A program made the position numbers and the translations under genes. Below, piece after piece: positions 14,994 through 23,863 of a stretch of 32,760 nucleotides of DNA. The DNA is from Candidatus Omnitrophota bacterium. Its GTDB lineage: Bacteria; Omnitrophota; Gorgyraeia; Gygaellales; Profunditerraquicolaceae. The number at the start of each line of letters is the position of its first letter. Position 1 is the stretch's first letter. Below the pieces are notes generated by a model that worked only from the letters and a program-made list of their open reading frames with translations, was not told the origin of the DNA and did not search any database. The stretch is from the NCBI GenBank assembly GCA_026387405.1, contig JAPLLV010000011.1, forward strand, positions 1-32,760, written 5' to 3'.

Positions 14994-15803
14994 ATGTTGA
15001 AGAACAACGAAATATTTGATGACGAAATTGATTTACTAGATTATATAAGAATAATCATAAAACACAGGGCAACGGTTCTATTCTTTTTTACTCTTGCTGT
15101 GCTCGTTGTAAATTATTTGGTGTATTTATCACCGCAATTTTATGTAGCCAACTCTATGATACACGTAGGCTCGATTGAGGAACCGTTAATGACTGCACAG
15201 GACGCCGGACATCTCCTGGAAGAGAATAGTTCTTATGTTGTTTCTTCATTGAAGCCGCAGGCCTCTGCCAGCGCAACTGATTTGCTCTCGATGTATAATA
15301 GTGGAAAAATACTATTCAAGGCGGGGTTGGAAAGCGATTTCATATGTATTTCCGTTAAGGACAAGAATAGTTCACGGGCTGTTGATATTTGTAATGCGAT
15401 CGCCTCTATGTTAGTGGACGAAGGGAATAAGATATATCACAGGGAAAAAAATATTGTTAACATGCGGATCAAAAGCTACGAAAAAGAAGAAGGCTTTATT
15501 GATCAGCAGTTATCATTGCTTAAAAGCTCCGTATCTAAACGTGACTTAGATTCTTATGTTTCGCAATTGCAAGAAATGAAAGATTATTATGAAAGTAAAT
15601 ATGGTCCTCTAACGAATAAGATCATAAATTCAAAAGCAATATTCAACCGTTCTGAACCATTTTCGAGAGTTGAAGAAGCAGGTAATGCAGTGAATTATGC
15701 CCGATTAAACTTAGACCAGGTTTTCACAATTTTAGGATCAGGTTTATTTCTGGGCATAGTCTTTGCGTTCTTCCAGGAATTCTATATAAATAATTTTAAA
15801 TAG
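14994..15803 (+). CDS. Wzz-like polysaccharide co-polymerase / chain-length determinant
   Basis: A 269-residue inner-membrane protein with the layout of the Wzz/PCP family: a short cytoplasmic N-terminus (IDLLDYIRIIIKHR), a first membrane helix near 27-50 (VLFFFTLAVLVVNYLVYL), a periplasmic domain, and a second helix near the C-terminus (VFTILGSGLFLGIVFAFF). The periplasmic part has a charged, helix-forming stretch (MRIKSYEKEEGFIDQQLSLLKSSVSKRD). There is no tyrosine-kinase domain. Such proteins control the length of surface polysaccharide chains. The ATG at 14994 is chosen because AGGGGAT precedes it; upstream extension is repeat sequence. The gene is more AT-rich than its left neighbours. 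Confidence 0.82.
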   Translation: MLKNNEIFDDEIDLLDYIRIIIKHRATVLFFFTLAVLVVNYLVYLSPQFYVANSMIHVGSIEEPLMTAQDAGHLLEENSSYVVSSLKPQASASATDLLSMYNSGKILFKAGLESDFICISVKDKNSSRAVDICNAIASMLVDEGNKIYHREKNIVNMRIKSYEKEEGFIDQQLSLLKSSVSKRDLDSYVSQLQEMKDYYESKYGPLTNKIINSKAIFNRSEPFSRVEEAGNAVNYARLNLDQVFTILGSGLFLGIVFAFFQEFYINNFK

Positions 15804-15813
15804 GACGTTTCTT

Positions 15814-17619
15814 ATGAACATTCTCGGCATTATCGCCTTTGGCATGAACCCGGCTGCCTGCATTTTGCGGGATGGAAAATGTATCGCCTTTGCAGAAGAA
15901 GAAAGATTTTCCCGGGTAAAGGTAAGCGAAGGCAGCTTTCCGGTCAGGGCAGTTGCTTATTGCCTGTCTTGGTCTAAGCTGACATTAAGTTCTATTGACA
16001 GGATCGCTTTTGGGTGGGATGTAAAAAAATATCCCTGGGCAATGGCGCGGAATTTTACTTCAACCTATATCAGATATGCCTTGGAAGAACGCAGGTCGTT
16101 TCATGCCGGAAAAGAACAATCTACTTTGTTTTCGATCGCGGAGGGATTAACGGATTATCATCCTTTAAAGGTGCGCACAAAGATCATAGAAGGCCTGCGA
16201 TCGGCCGGTCTTAAAGGGGATATCCCTCAAATAGAGTTCGTCCCGCATCATTTAGCCCATGCCTACAGCTCATATTTCTGCAGTAAGTTTGATAAAGCTG
16301 GGATATTGACTATCGATGGTCATGGGGAAGACCTATGCACTCAGCTTGCGGTAGGAGAGAAAGATGAAGTTCGTGTTGTGGAGACTTACCCCATCCCTGA
16401 TTCTCTGGGTTGGTTTTACGCGGCGATTACAGAGTATTTAGGTTTTTTGCCTTATCGCGATGAGGGAAAGCTAATGGGGCTGGCTGCTTTGGGAGAAAAG
16501 GCAAGGACCGGTAATAAATGGATCGAACCCCTGGGCAAGGTATTGAAGATTAAATGCGACAAGTATGAGGTCGATCCTACTTACACTCTTTTTGGCGGGC
16601 ATTATTACGGTAAGCGTTTTACCGATAGATTAGCCGAGTTTCTTACTCGTATTGATCCTCTGGCGGTTCCGGTTGCATATGGCGAGAAAACGCAAATTAA
16701 CGGTGCGGCGCAAAGTAAATATCTTTTGGATACCTATGTGGATATTGCCTGGGCAGCCCAGGAACTCCTGGAGCGCGCGGCAGTTATGCTGGCGAAGAAA
16801 TTGGTGGGAAAATTTGGAATGGAAAACTTATGTATCTCCGGAGGGGTAGGGTTAAATTGCAAGATGAACGGGGAGATTCTGCGGCAATCCGGGTGCAAAG
16901 ATATTTTTGTGCAGCCGGCATCAAATGACGCGGGTACGGCTTTGGGGGCTGCGATGTATGTCGCTAAAGAGCACGCTGAAGATATAAGGGAGCCTTTGGT
17001 GAATACGTATCTAGGGTCCGGGTTCAGCAATGACCAGATCCGCGCTATACTTAAAAATTCCAAGGTTGATTTCCGGGAGATATCAGACCCGGTAAAGGAA
17101 GCGACTGACCTGCTTGAAAAAGGCAGAGTAATTGCTTGGTTCCAGGGCCGTATGGAGTTTGGTTCGCGCTCCCTGGGGAACCGGTCTATCCTGGCAAATC
17201 CTGTTTTTCCGGGCGTCAAAGATAAAGTCAATGCAGAGGTAAAATACAGGGAATCGTGGCGGCCGTTCTGTCCTTCCTTGGCCGATGAAAATAAGGATGA
17301 TTATATTAAAGATCCTAAAGAGAGCGCTTTTATGACAATTGCTTATCAGGCCAAAGAGCCTATGAAGGAAAAATTGAGTTCTGTGGTCCATGTGGACGGC
17401 ACTATCAGGCCCCAAACAGTTACCTCTCAAAGCAACCCGCTGTATCATTCCCTGCTCACAACCCTGGGGAAACGCACCGGTTATCCCGTCGTTTTAAATA
17501 CCTCTTTTAATGTAAGGGGGGAGCCTATCATATGTTCTCCTCAAGAGGCAATTCGCTGTTTCTATTCAAACGGATTAGACGCATTAGTAATGGATAATTT
17601 TATCCTGGAGAAGGATTAA
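15814..17619 (+). CDS. NodU/CmcH-family carbamoyltransferase
   Basis: A 601-residue O-carbamoyltransferase, which moves a carbamoyl group from carbamoyl phosphate, via carbamoyl-AMP, to a hydroxyl of a sugar or other acceptor. The N-terminal TsaD-like domain begins ILGIIAFGMNPAACILRDGKCIAFAEEERFSRVK and has the metal-binding PHHLAHAYSSYF and TIDGHGED. The nucleotide-binding region reads CISGGVGLNCKMNGEIL and PASNDAGTALGAAMYV. The C-terminal domain shows FQGRMEFGSRSLGNRSILANP and LNTSFNVRGEPIICSPQEAI. The length is normal and no cysteine or metal residue appears lost. It sits between a Wzz-like and a membrane-protein gene, so decoration of the surface glycan is the likely role. Confidence 0.94.
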   Translation: MNILGIIAFGMNPAACILRDGKCIAFAEEERFSRVKVSEGSFPVRAVAYCLSWSKLTLSSIDRIAFGWDVKKYPWAMARNFTSTYIRYALEERRSFHAGKEQSTLFSIAEGLTDYHPLKVRTKIIEGLRSAGLKGDIPQIEFVPHHLAHAYSSYFCSKFDKAGILTIDGHGEDLCTQLAVGEKDEVRVVETYPIPDSLGWFYAAITEYLGFLPYRDEGKLMGLAALGEKARTGNKWIEPLGKVLKIKCDKYEVDPTYTLFGGHYYGKRFTDRLAEFLTRIDPLAVPVAYGEKTQINGAAQSKYLLDTYVDIAWAAQELLERAAVMLAKKLVGKFGMENLCISGGVGLNCKMNGEILRQSGCKDIFVQPASNDAGTALGAAMYVAKEHAEDIREPLVNTYLGSGFSNDQIRAILKNSKVDFREISDPVKEATDLLEKGRVIAWFQGRMEFGSRSLGNRSILANPVFPGVKDKVNAEVKYRESWRPFCPSLADENKDDYIKDPKESAFMTIAYQAKEPMKEKLSSVVHVDGTIRPQTVTSQSNPLYHSLLTTLGKRTGYPVVLNTSFNVRGEPIICSPQEAIRCFYSNGLDALVMDNFILEKD

Positions 17620-17622
17620 TCT

Positions 17623-18906
17623 TTGCGTATTATGACAATGAGAAGCCTGTTCAATAGATATAAAGAAGAAATAATTGTAAGTTCCATCTTTATGTTTTTT
17701 GCGCTGGGATTTAATGTCTACAGGGTGCAGAGCGACGGAGTTTATTATTATGCCATCCTGGAGGGGATATTGCATCTTCCCGGATCTCTAAGCGCCCACA
17801 TACATGGATTCCATCAGGCAGGTTGCGTATTTTTTAATCTCCCTTTTTACCTGGCGGCTTATTTCACGGAATTATTTCTAAAGGTTAGCTTACATTCAAA
17901 CGGTATAACCTTAAGGCAGGTTTCGATCAACCTGGCCAGCAATTTTTATATGCTCATGTCGATCCTGATGACGATAAGGATATTAAAGAGCCTAAAACTA
18001 AAGAGCATCCTTCTACCCGTGATCAGTATTTTATTCTCAACTTCGGCATTTAGCGTATCGGTATTAATGCCCAGTTTCACGCACGCGGTAGATATCTTTG
18101 TCAATACGCTGATCGTTTATTTTATATTAAAGAGCAATAAAAGTGAGCGGAGCGCTTTTTGGCTGGGGATGATATACGTAGTTTCGATATTAGTCCGATA
18201 CGCTAATTTTGTTTTTGCGTTCCCTTTATTGCTCTATTTTATTTTCTGCGGAGAGTGGAAGAAAATGAAATTCTTTTCGCTCGGGCTTTTAAGCTCTGGT
18301 TGGATAATCGCATTAGTTTTCTATTTTTATAACGGCAATGCGTTCTTGCCTTATGATATAAATAGCTCTGGGACTGTGCAAACCATAGTGAACCTGCCTC
18401 ACTGGCCCAGGTTTTTATTGAATACCCTGTTTAATCCTGTTCATGGATTATTCATTTGGTCACCCGTAACTATTATTTCAATCCTTGGCCTGGCGGTCAT
18501 GCCCAAAGAAATAAAAAAAACAGGATATCTGTTTTTAGGATTATGGCTGGCTATAGTAATATTTTACGGTTATATGTATTTCTGGTCTGCAGGCTGGTCG
18601 TTTTCAAACAGGCTTCTTTCAGGCCTGTTTGCAATCTACGTAATAGGACTTTCGGCAGTAATTGAAAGATATGGAAGAAAAATAGCTTGCCTTGTAATAC
18701 TTCTGACTTTTTATTCTATCATTTTGTATCTTAACTGGCAATTATGTATTTTTAATGCCGAATTCGGGACACCTGGCGACATGGTAACAGCTTGGATTAA
18801 GGGCGAATCAGCTACTTCTATGGATAAAGTGGTCAATATAAAGACTTTTTTACAACGGTTATGGGTGATGTGTAGGTATAAATATATTTTGCGATTTATG
18901 AGATAA
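17623..18906 (+). CDS. Polytopic membrane protein, possible GT-C type glycosyltransferase
   Basis: A 427-residue integral membrane protein with about eleven hydrophobic segments, for example IIVSSIFMFFALGFNVY, ISILFSTSAFSVSVLMPSF, IYVVSILVRYANFVFAFPLLLYFIFC and IACLVILLTFYSIILYL. An acidic residue follows the first helix (QSDGVYYYAI), as in GT-C enzymes such as the GT39 family, which use lipid-linked sugar donors, but no family signature is decisive. The TTG at 17623 is taken as start because AAGGA ends 7 bases before it; the ATG at 17632 is the alternative. The gene is AT-rich relative to the 5' half of the window. A polymerase or O-unit flippase is also possible. Confidence 0.72.
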   Translation: MRIMTMRSLFNRYKEEIIVSSIFMFFALGFNVYRVQSDGVYYYAILEGILHLPGSLSAHIHGFHQAGCVFFNLPFYLAAYFTELFLKVSLHSNGITLRQVSINLASNFYMLMSILMTIRILKSLKLKSILLPVISILFSTSAFSVSVLMPSFTHAVDIFVNTLIVYFILKSNKSERSAFWLGMIYVVSILVRYANFVFAFPLLLYFIFCGEWKKMKFFSLGLLSSGWIIALVFYFYNGNAFLPYDINSSGTVQTIVNLPHWPRFLLNTLFNPVHGLFIWSPVTIISILGLAVMPKEIKKTGYLFLGLWLAIVIFYGYMYFWSAGWSFSNRLLSGLFAIYVIGLSAVIERYGRKIACLVILLTFYSIILYLNWQLCIFNAEFGTPGDMVTAWIKGESATSMDKVVNIKTFLQRLWVMCRYKYILRFMR

Positions 18907-19076
18907 AGAATAACATTGCGTAAATTATCTCTATTTTTTCCTTGTTTATGTCTCTTATCTATTCTGCCTTTAGGAATTATCAAGAACCGGTATTAGGAGC
19001 ATTTAAATGAAGATAGAAAAACAGGCTTTTAGAAAGATTATTCCTCTTTCAGGAATCACATGATTCTGCCTTAAGT
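18907..19076 (+). other. AT-rich gap with two possible very short reading frames
   Basis: This 170-base stretch has no clear gene. A TTG-started frame at 18916-18996 would give a 26-residue peptide with one hydrophobic segment (LFFPCLCLLSILPLGI). A frame at 19007-19063 (18 residues, MKIEKQAFRKIIPLSGIT) has a good AGGAG Shine-Dalgarno 7 bases upstream. Carbamoyltransferase clusters often carry small SxtJ or DUF5989 membrane proteins at this place, so these may be remnants, but neither is recognisable as such. Confidence 0.3.
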
Positions 19077-20165
19077 ATGAATGACAAAAGTCGTATTTCT
19101 GGTTCGGGGAAAGAAACTCGGACTTTGATCCGGAGGGATACACTTTTCCGTTTCGCAACTGTCTTTTTTATTATTTTTCCCCCCTTATTTATAACTGAAA
19201 TATCGTTGCGGGTTTTTAATTTAGCGCCAAGAATCTCAAAAGGTGCAAACATTTTTATAAAAGATCGCTACTTGCCTTATTTGCCTCGTCCTTACTCCAA
19301 GATTTATCTGGAACTCTGGACGGGTGAAAAGAAATTTTTATGTGAACATAATAGTGTTGGTTTGCGCGATGAGGAGCATTCTTTTAATAAGCCGGATGGC
19401 GTTTTTCGTATTCTTGCCCTCGGGGATAGCTATACTTACGGACTGGGAGTTGACTTCCGTGAAAGTTATCTGGCCAGGTTAGAAGATATGCTTAATAAAA
19501 TACAGGGACGCCATCCGAAGGTTGAGATCATCAAGGCAGGTATACCGGCTTTTTTCCCTGAGCCCGAAAGAATATTTCTTGAGCACTATGGGGTAAAATA
19601 CCATCCTGATTTGATATTGGTAGCATTTCTCCCGAATGACGTTATTGATACTTATTCAGGTTTTGGTAGCTTAAGAGTTGAAAAAAATGGATATCTAGAA
19701 ATATTTAGCGATAAAATTTTTTTTAGTATTTTTAGATTCCTTTATCGCTATTCTTACCTATGCCGGCTTGTTATAAGGTTTTTTACCCCTTGGTTTACTT
19801 TAAAATATTGCCACTGGGTAGATGTTTACAAGAATAATGGTCAGCATGAAGGTAGTTGGAAAAAAGTCGAATCGGAGTATTCAAATATGCACAAAATAGC
19901 AAATAACATTGGCGCAAAGTTAGTTATAATTCATATCCCCGAGTTAAAAAGAAATTTGGGGGATATAAATTGGTCATATCCCGCCGCTAGATTATCAAAT
20001 TGGTGCCGGAATAACGGTGTATTTTTTATTGATACGTTGGTTGTATTTGAAAAAAATAAAATGAATTCTTTATATTGGAAAGAAGGTCATTGTAATTCCC
20101 TAGGGCATAAGATAATTGCTGAAACTATTTATTTTGGCCTAATCAAAGAAAACTTGGTCCCCTAG
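19077..20165 (+). CDS. SGNH/GDSL-type hydrolase with N-terminal membrane anchor
   Basis: A 362-residue protein with a basic N-terminus, one membrane segment near 24-42 (FRFATVFFIIFPPLFITEI), and an SGNH hydrolase domain outside or across the membrane. Block I is ILALGDSYTYGLGV with the nucleophile Ser118; block III is AFLPNDVIDTY with the Asn; and block V is YWKEGHCNSLGHKI, where Glu stands in the position usually held by Asp beside the His. Family members act as esterases or O-acetyl transferases or deacetylases on polysaccharides. An SGNH gene near a NodU-type carbamoyltransferase is a common pairing in glycan clusters. The sequence is AT-rich and no strong ribosome-binding site precedes the ATG. 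Confidence 0.83.
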   Translation: MNDKSRISGSGKETRTLIRRDTLFRFATVFFIIFPPLFITEISLRVFNLAPRISKGANIFIKDRYLPYLPRPYSKIYLELWTGEKKFLCEHNSVGLRDEEHSFNKPDGVFRILALGDSYTYGLGVDFRESYLARLEDMLNKIQGRHPKVEIIKAGIPAFFPEPERIFLEHYGVKYHPDLILVAFLPNDVIDTYSGFGSLRVEKNGYLEIFSDKIFFSIFRFLYRYSYLCRLVIRFFTPWFTLKYCHWVDVYKNNGQHEGSWKKVESEYSNMHKIANNIGAKLVIIHIPELKRNLGDINWSYPAARLSNWCRNNGVFFIDTLVVFEKNKMNSLYWKEGHCNSLGHKIIAETIYFGLIKENLVP

Positions 20166-20292
20166 CTTTTAGCTCCCTTGCAAAAACCGCGGGTTTGGAT
20201 CTTAAGGATAGGTAACAAAAGTTGCATTGGGTGCTTAGGGGGTGGGTGCCAAATACTTTAGTTCTGGGGAGCTCCGCTCTAGCGCTATTAAT

Positions 20293-21003
20293 ATGAAATC
20301 AATAAAGCAGAATAATACTTTAATCATAATACCAGTCTATAATGAAGAGAAGAGTATCGGTTCTGTTATAAACAATTTACTAAAGTATTCAACAGGGAAT
20401 GATATCTTGGTAGTATGCGATGGTTCAACAGATAAGACTTTGCAGGTATTGGAAAAATACCCAATTGCTAAAGTAAGCCATATTTTTAATCTGGGAGTCG
20501 GCGCAAGTCTTCAAACTGGATGCCTATTCGCTTTACGGCATGATTATAGTTATATCATAAGAATGGATGGAGATGGCCAACACAACCCGGTTTTTATTAA
20601 TGATATTTTGTTTCCTTTAAAAAATGGTGAGGCCGATATTGTTATAGGTTCCCGTTTCCTGGGTAATTCTGAGTTTAAAACAACATTTTCAAGGCTACTA
20701 GGTATTTCTATAATTGCCTGGTTCCTGGGGTTGATCACCGGCAGGAAGATTACGGATCCAACTTCGGGTTTCTGCGCAATGAATCAGAGCGCGATCAAAT
20801 TCTTCGCGCAGAACTGTCCTGAAGATTTCCCGGAGCCGGAGATACTTTTGTATCATAGGGAATACAGGATCAAGGAAGTGCCTATATCGATCAACAGGAG
20901 GACGGAGGGAGTATCTTCAATCACTGCTCTGGGATCGGTTTATTATATGGTTAAAGTTATGCTTTCCTTAAGCATGCATCTTTTTAGAAGGAGGAAGATA
21001 TGA
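20293..21003 (+). CDS. Glycosyltransferase family 2, Dpm1-like
   Basis: A 236-residue GT2 enzyme of the dolichol/polyprenol-phosphate sugar synthase type. The N-terminus is LIIIPVYNEEKSIGSVI, the nucleotide site VCDGSTDKT, the metal-binding motif MDGDGQHNP with D92 and D94, the acceptor-side motif VIGSRFLGNS, and ITDPTSGFCAMN. The C-terminus has only short hydrophobic stretches, so membrane association probably comes through its partner: the next gene is a DUF2304 protein whose start overlaps this stop (ATGA). The frame is open upstream to 20242 but those residues are not family-like, so the ATG at 20293 is preferred although no clear Shine-Dalgarno precedes it. The gap 20166-20292 shows only a weak hairpin near 20184-20196. 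Confidence 0.9.
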   Translation: MKSIKQNNTLIIIPVYNEEKSIGSVINNLLKYSTGNDILVVCDGSTDKTLQVLEKYPIAKVSHIFNLGVGASLQTGCLFALRHDYSYIIRMDGDGQHNPVFINDILFPLKNGEADIVIGSRFLGNSEFKTTFSRLLGISIIAWFLGLITGRKITDPTSGFCAMNQSAIKFFAQNCPEDFPEPEILLYHREYRIKEVPISINRRTEGVSSITALGSVYYMVKVMLSLSMHLFRRRKI

Positions 21004-21356
21004 ACCAGACTAACAGGATCATGATAATAGGGTTATGCCTGATTTTACTGCTCATCATATTTGAATTGATCCGGAGAAAAAAGTTGAAAGAAAAATACGC
21101 ATTATTGTGGCTTGTTGCCGGGATCAGTATATTGTTATTAGCGGTTTTTCAAGGATTGCTCGACTGGATAACTAAGTTATTCGGGATGGTACTCCCTAGT
21201 AACGCGGTACTACTGTTTGGTATATTTTTTATTATTCTCATAAATCTGCATTTGTGCCTCGTGCTGTCTAATTATGGAGAACAGATTAAAAGGATCGCCC
21301 AGGCTCAAGCCTTGATTGAATCCAGGGTGCAGGGCCTGGAGAATAGGGGTAAATGA
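21000..21356 (+). CDS. DUF2304 small membrane protein
   Basis: A 118-residue protein with three hydrophobic helices (IMIIGLCLILLLIIFELI, LLWLVAGISILLLAVFQGL, VLLFGIFFIILINLHLCLVL) linked by RRKKLKEKYALLWL, the signature of the DUF2304 family, and a charged, probably coiled-coil C-terminus. DUF2304 genes are commonly found directly after Dpm1-like transferases and are thought to anchor or assist them. The start overlaps that stop by 4 bases and the stop overlaps the next start by 4 bases, so expression is coupled. The biochemical function of the family is not established. Confidence 0.85.
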   Translation: MNQTNRIMIIGLCLILLLIIFELIRRKKLKEKYALLWLVAGISILLLAVFQGLLDWITKLFGMVLPSNAVLLFGIFFIILINLHLCLVLSNYGEQIKRIAQAQALIESRVQGLENRGK

Positions 21357-22144
21357 AAAATTTCGCGTTTACGCTGGATCTGGAAGCGGATTACTCGGGT
21401 TGCGTCGACGAATACGGTTTATTCAAAGAGCCCGAAAAGATCGAGGAATTATTAAGATGGCTTTGTGCTTCCGGGGTAAAGATCACGGTATTCGTAGTGG
21501 GAGAAATATTCGAATTATACCCGGAAATCGTAAGAATATTTGAAAATTACGGCTGTGAATTCGAAGTGCACAGCTATTCCCATAGCACCCGCGGCCGGGA
21601 TTTAGCCGATGAGATAGAAAAATCCAGGGCCGCATATTTTGCTTACTTTAAACATTATCCCAGGGGTTACCGGGCGCCGCAGGGGAGGATTTCATCATCG
21701 GCTATACGATTATTAGAGAAATACGGTTTCCTTTACGATTCCAGCGTTTTCCCATCGTATTACCCGGATCCGCTGCGGTACTTATTTTGCGAGAGAAGCG
21801 CGCACTATTACGATTACGCCGATATTATGGAGATACCCATAACTTCCGCTACGCCTTTCAGGCTCACGCTGTCGGTCTCTTACCTTAAATTGCTGGGTTT
21901 TGATTTTTTCTTAATGCTCTTGCTTGTCTTTGGACTTCCTGATTCGGTTTGTTTCAGCGCGCACCTGCATGATTTTATAGTATGCGAGGATTCATACAGC
22001 AGACTGGCAGGTTTTTGGAAATTCATTTACGGAAGGAATAAATATTCCGGGCAAGACTATACGCAGCTTTTTCTGGATTTTATCCGGCAGAAGGACTACC
22101 AGTTTTGTTTTTTATCGCAGGTATTCGAATCGTATAAACGTTAA
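21353..22144 (+). CDS. Polysaccharide deacetylase (NodB-like, CE4)
   Basis: A 263-residue protein of the NodB-homology carbohydrate esterase family 4, which removes N- or O-acetyl groups from glycans with a metal ion. Motif 1 is FTLDLEADYSG with D9 as the likely base, motif 2 is EVHSYSHSTR with His73 and His77 as metal ligands, and motif 3 is YRAPQGRIS. The C-terminal half contains HLHDFIV. No signal peptide is present, so it may act on lipid-linked intermediates in the cytoplasm, as in the XrtA/PEP-CTERM-type deacetylases. The start overlaps the DUF2304 stop by 4 bases. Confidence 0.88.
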   Translation: MKNFAFTLDLEADYSGCVDEYGLFKEPEKIEELLRWLCASGVKITVFVVGEIFELYPEIVRIFENYGCEFEVHSYSHSTRGRDLADEIEKSRAAYFAYFKHYPRGYRAPQGRISSSAIRLLEKYGFLYDSSVFPSYYPDPLRYLFCERSAHYYDYADIMEIPITSATPFRLTLSVSYLKLLGFDFFLMLLLVFGLPDSVCFSAHLHDFIVCEDSYSRLAGFWKFIYGRNKYSGQDYTQLFLDFIRQKDYQFCFLSQVFESYKR

Positions 22145-22151
22145 ATTAATC

Positions 22152-22871
22152 ATGCAAAAGGCCGCGTCTATTAATACCAGGTTATTGAAGATAGCATTCC
22201 AGTGGGGCCGCGGTCCGGTTATGTCGTCTAAATTACTGACAAGAGCGATATTCGGCGTTGACCCTACTTTAAGAAGAAATAAGGCCAGGGATAAGTTTTT
22301 CTGGGATATAACCACCCTGAACCTGAAGAAAGCCCTGCTTATTCATGTCAGGGATGGGCAAAGGGTCCTTGAGATCGGATCAGGCGAATACGGCATCCTC
22401 ACGGTCTTTTTAGCCAAAAAAAGGAAGATAGACCTGACCGCGGTTGAGATAGTGCCCTCTTTTGTAGATACCTGCAGGGAGATAGCGGAAAATAATCGGG
22501 TGAATGTCCGCATAATTGAAAGCAATATGTTTGAAAATGTGCAGGGGTCCTTTGACGTGATCTTTTGGAACCTGCCTTATGTCCCGACGGATTTCGGAGC
22601 CGGATTCTACAAATCTAAAGGCGGCTCACCGACCTTCGGACCGGAAGGGTGGCATGGCGGCCCGACCGGCTTTGAACCCTTTGATCTATTCTTAAAAGAG
22701 GCGCCAAAAGCGTTGAATGATAACGGTAAACTCATTGCCGGGTTAAATACTTATTTTACGCCGAAATCCCGGATACTGGAAATGATCCAGGGGCGCGGCC
22801 TCTTTTTAAATTCAGTGTGCGGCTCGGCATTTAACCCGAGTAAAGCGTTTGTAATAACGAAAAGGCCATAA
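22152..22871 (+). CDS. Class I SAM-dependent methyltransferase, HemK/PrmC-like
   Basis: A 239-residue methyltransferase. The SAM-binding motif I is VLEIGSGEYGILTVFL (72-87), the acidic end of strand 2 is AVEI (97-100), and the catalytic-type motif NLPY is at 140-143 in VIFWNLPYVPTDFG. The last is the form of NPPY used by enzymes that methylate side-chain amides or exocyclic amino groups (PrmC, N6-adenine enzymes). There is no target-recognition domain for DNA, so a small molecule, sugar amine or protein is more likely. It lies 7 bases after the deacetylase gene. The real substrate cannot be told from the sequence. Confidence 0.82.
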   Translation: MQKAASINTRLLKIAFQWGRGPVMSSKLLTRAIFGVDPTLRRNKARDKFFWDITTLNLKKALLIHVRDGQRVLEIGSGEYGILTVFLAKKRKIDLTAVEIVPSFVDTCREIAENNRVNVRIIESNMFENVQGSFDVIFWNLPYVPTDFGAGFYKSKGGSPTFGPEGWHGGPTGFEPFDLFLKEAPKALNDNGKLIAGLNTYFTPKSRILEMIQGRGLFLNSVCGSAFNPSKAFVITKRP

Positions 22872-22909
22872 AGGCATAACCTGATGCGTGTGTTTGCAGG
22901 AAATAAACT

Positions 22910-23863
22910 ATGAATATACTTGTTACGGGCGGGGCGGGGTTCATCGGGAGCCATCTGGTAGACCTATTGCTGGATAATGGGCATAAAGTTACCTGCGCGG
23001 ATAATCTTTACCTGGGGAGGATGAAGAACATCCGTCACCGGCTAAAGGATAAGAATTTTAAGTTTTATAAGCTGGATGTATTGGATTTTAAGAAACTGAA
23101 TGAAGTTTTTAGAAAAGGCGGATTTGATGCGGTTTTTCATTTAGTTGCTAATTCCCAGATAAAACAAAAAAAAGTGGATACAAAATTGGATTTAAGGCTT
23201 AATTTTTTGAGCACGCACAACGTACTGGAGGCAATGCGCCTTAATCATGTTAAGGCAATAGTATTTGCCTCCAGCTCGGCAATTTTCGGCGAAACCGATA
23301 ACAGGCTTATTACTGAAGATACAGGGCCGTTAAGGCCTATTTCTTTTTATGGAGCCAGCAAGCTGGCCTCCGAAGCTTATATTTCAGCCTTTGCGCACAA
23401 TTTTAGGCTGCAGGCATGGTTGATCCGCTTCCCAAATGTTGTGGGCGGCAGGGCTACGCATGGAATACTTTATGACCTGCTGCATAAGCTTAAAAGAAAT
23501 GACAGGGCGGTCACGGTCCTGGGTAATGGAAGGCAAGACAAGCCGTACCTCCACGTAAAAGAATTGGTTGAAGCTATGGTTTTTGTCTGGCAAAAGGCCA
23601 AGGGTAGTTATAACTATTTTAATCTTGGCCCGGATTCTACAATTAAAATTTCAAAGATAATCGTAATTTTAATGAAGGAATTAGGCCTCAAGGGCAGAAC
23701 TCGTATAAAATATGCCGGCGGAGAGCGTGGCTGGACCGGCGATGTGCCGAGATACAGATACAGCCTTAAGAAGATAAGAAAACTGGGCTGGAAAGCGCGA
23801 TTAAGCTCGGAGCAAGCTGTCAGGTTATCCGTGAGAGAGCTAAAAGAGGAGTACGGTTTTTGA
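22910..23863 (+). CDS. NAD-dependent sugar-nucleotide epimerase/dehydratase
   Basis: A 317-residue extended SDR protein of the GalE/GDP-mannose-dehydratase type. The NAD loop is TGGAGFIGSHL, the strand-2 acidic residue is Asp31 (TCADNLYLG), the Ser region is FASSSAIFGE (near 119-128), and the catalytic pair is Tyr147 and Lys151 in FYGASKLASE. The C-terminal substrate domain has FPNVVGGRATHGILYDLL and DKPYLHVKELVEAM, as in UDP- or GDP-sugar epimerases. It is joined to hddC-like and hddA-like genes by overlapping stops and starts, so a GDP-heptose-modifying enzyme (epimerase or 4,6-dehydratase) is a reasonable guess, while UDP-glucose 4-epimerase cannot be ruled out. Confidence 0.87.
   Translation: MNILVTGGAGFIGSHLVDLLLDNGHKVTCADNLYLGRMKNIRHRLKDKNFKFYKLDVLDFKKLNEVFRKGGFDAVFHLVANSQIKQKKVDTKLDLRLNFLSTHNVLEAMRLNHVKAIVFASSSAIFGETDNRLITEDTGPLRPISFYGASKLASEAYISAFAHNFRLQAWLIRFPNVVGGRATHGILYDLLHKLKRNDRAVTVLGNGRQDKPYLHVKELVEAMVFVWQKAKGSYNYFNLGPDSTIKISKIIVILMKELGLKGRTRIKYAGGERGWTGDVPRYRYSLKKIRKLGWKARLSSEQAVRLSVRELKEEYGF

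Noticed and set aside
20184-20196. Terminator hairpin after the SGNH gene
   Set aside because: The 5-bp stem aaacc/ggttt has no T-run after it and is too weak to call.
20242-20292. Earlier GTG start for the Dpm1-like transferase
   Set aside because: The extra 17 residues do not resemble the family N-terminus and the Shine-Dalgarno-like G-run touches the GTG without spacing.
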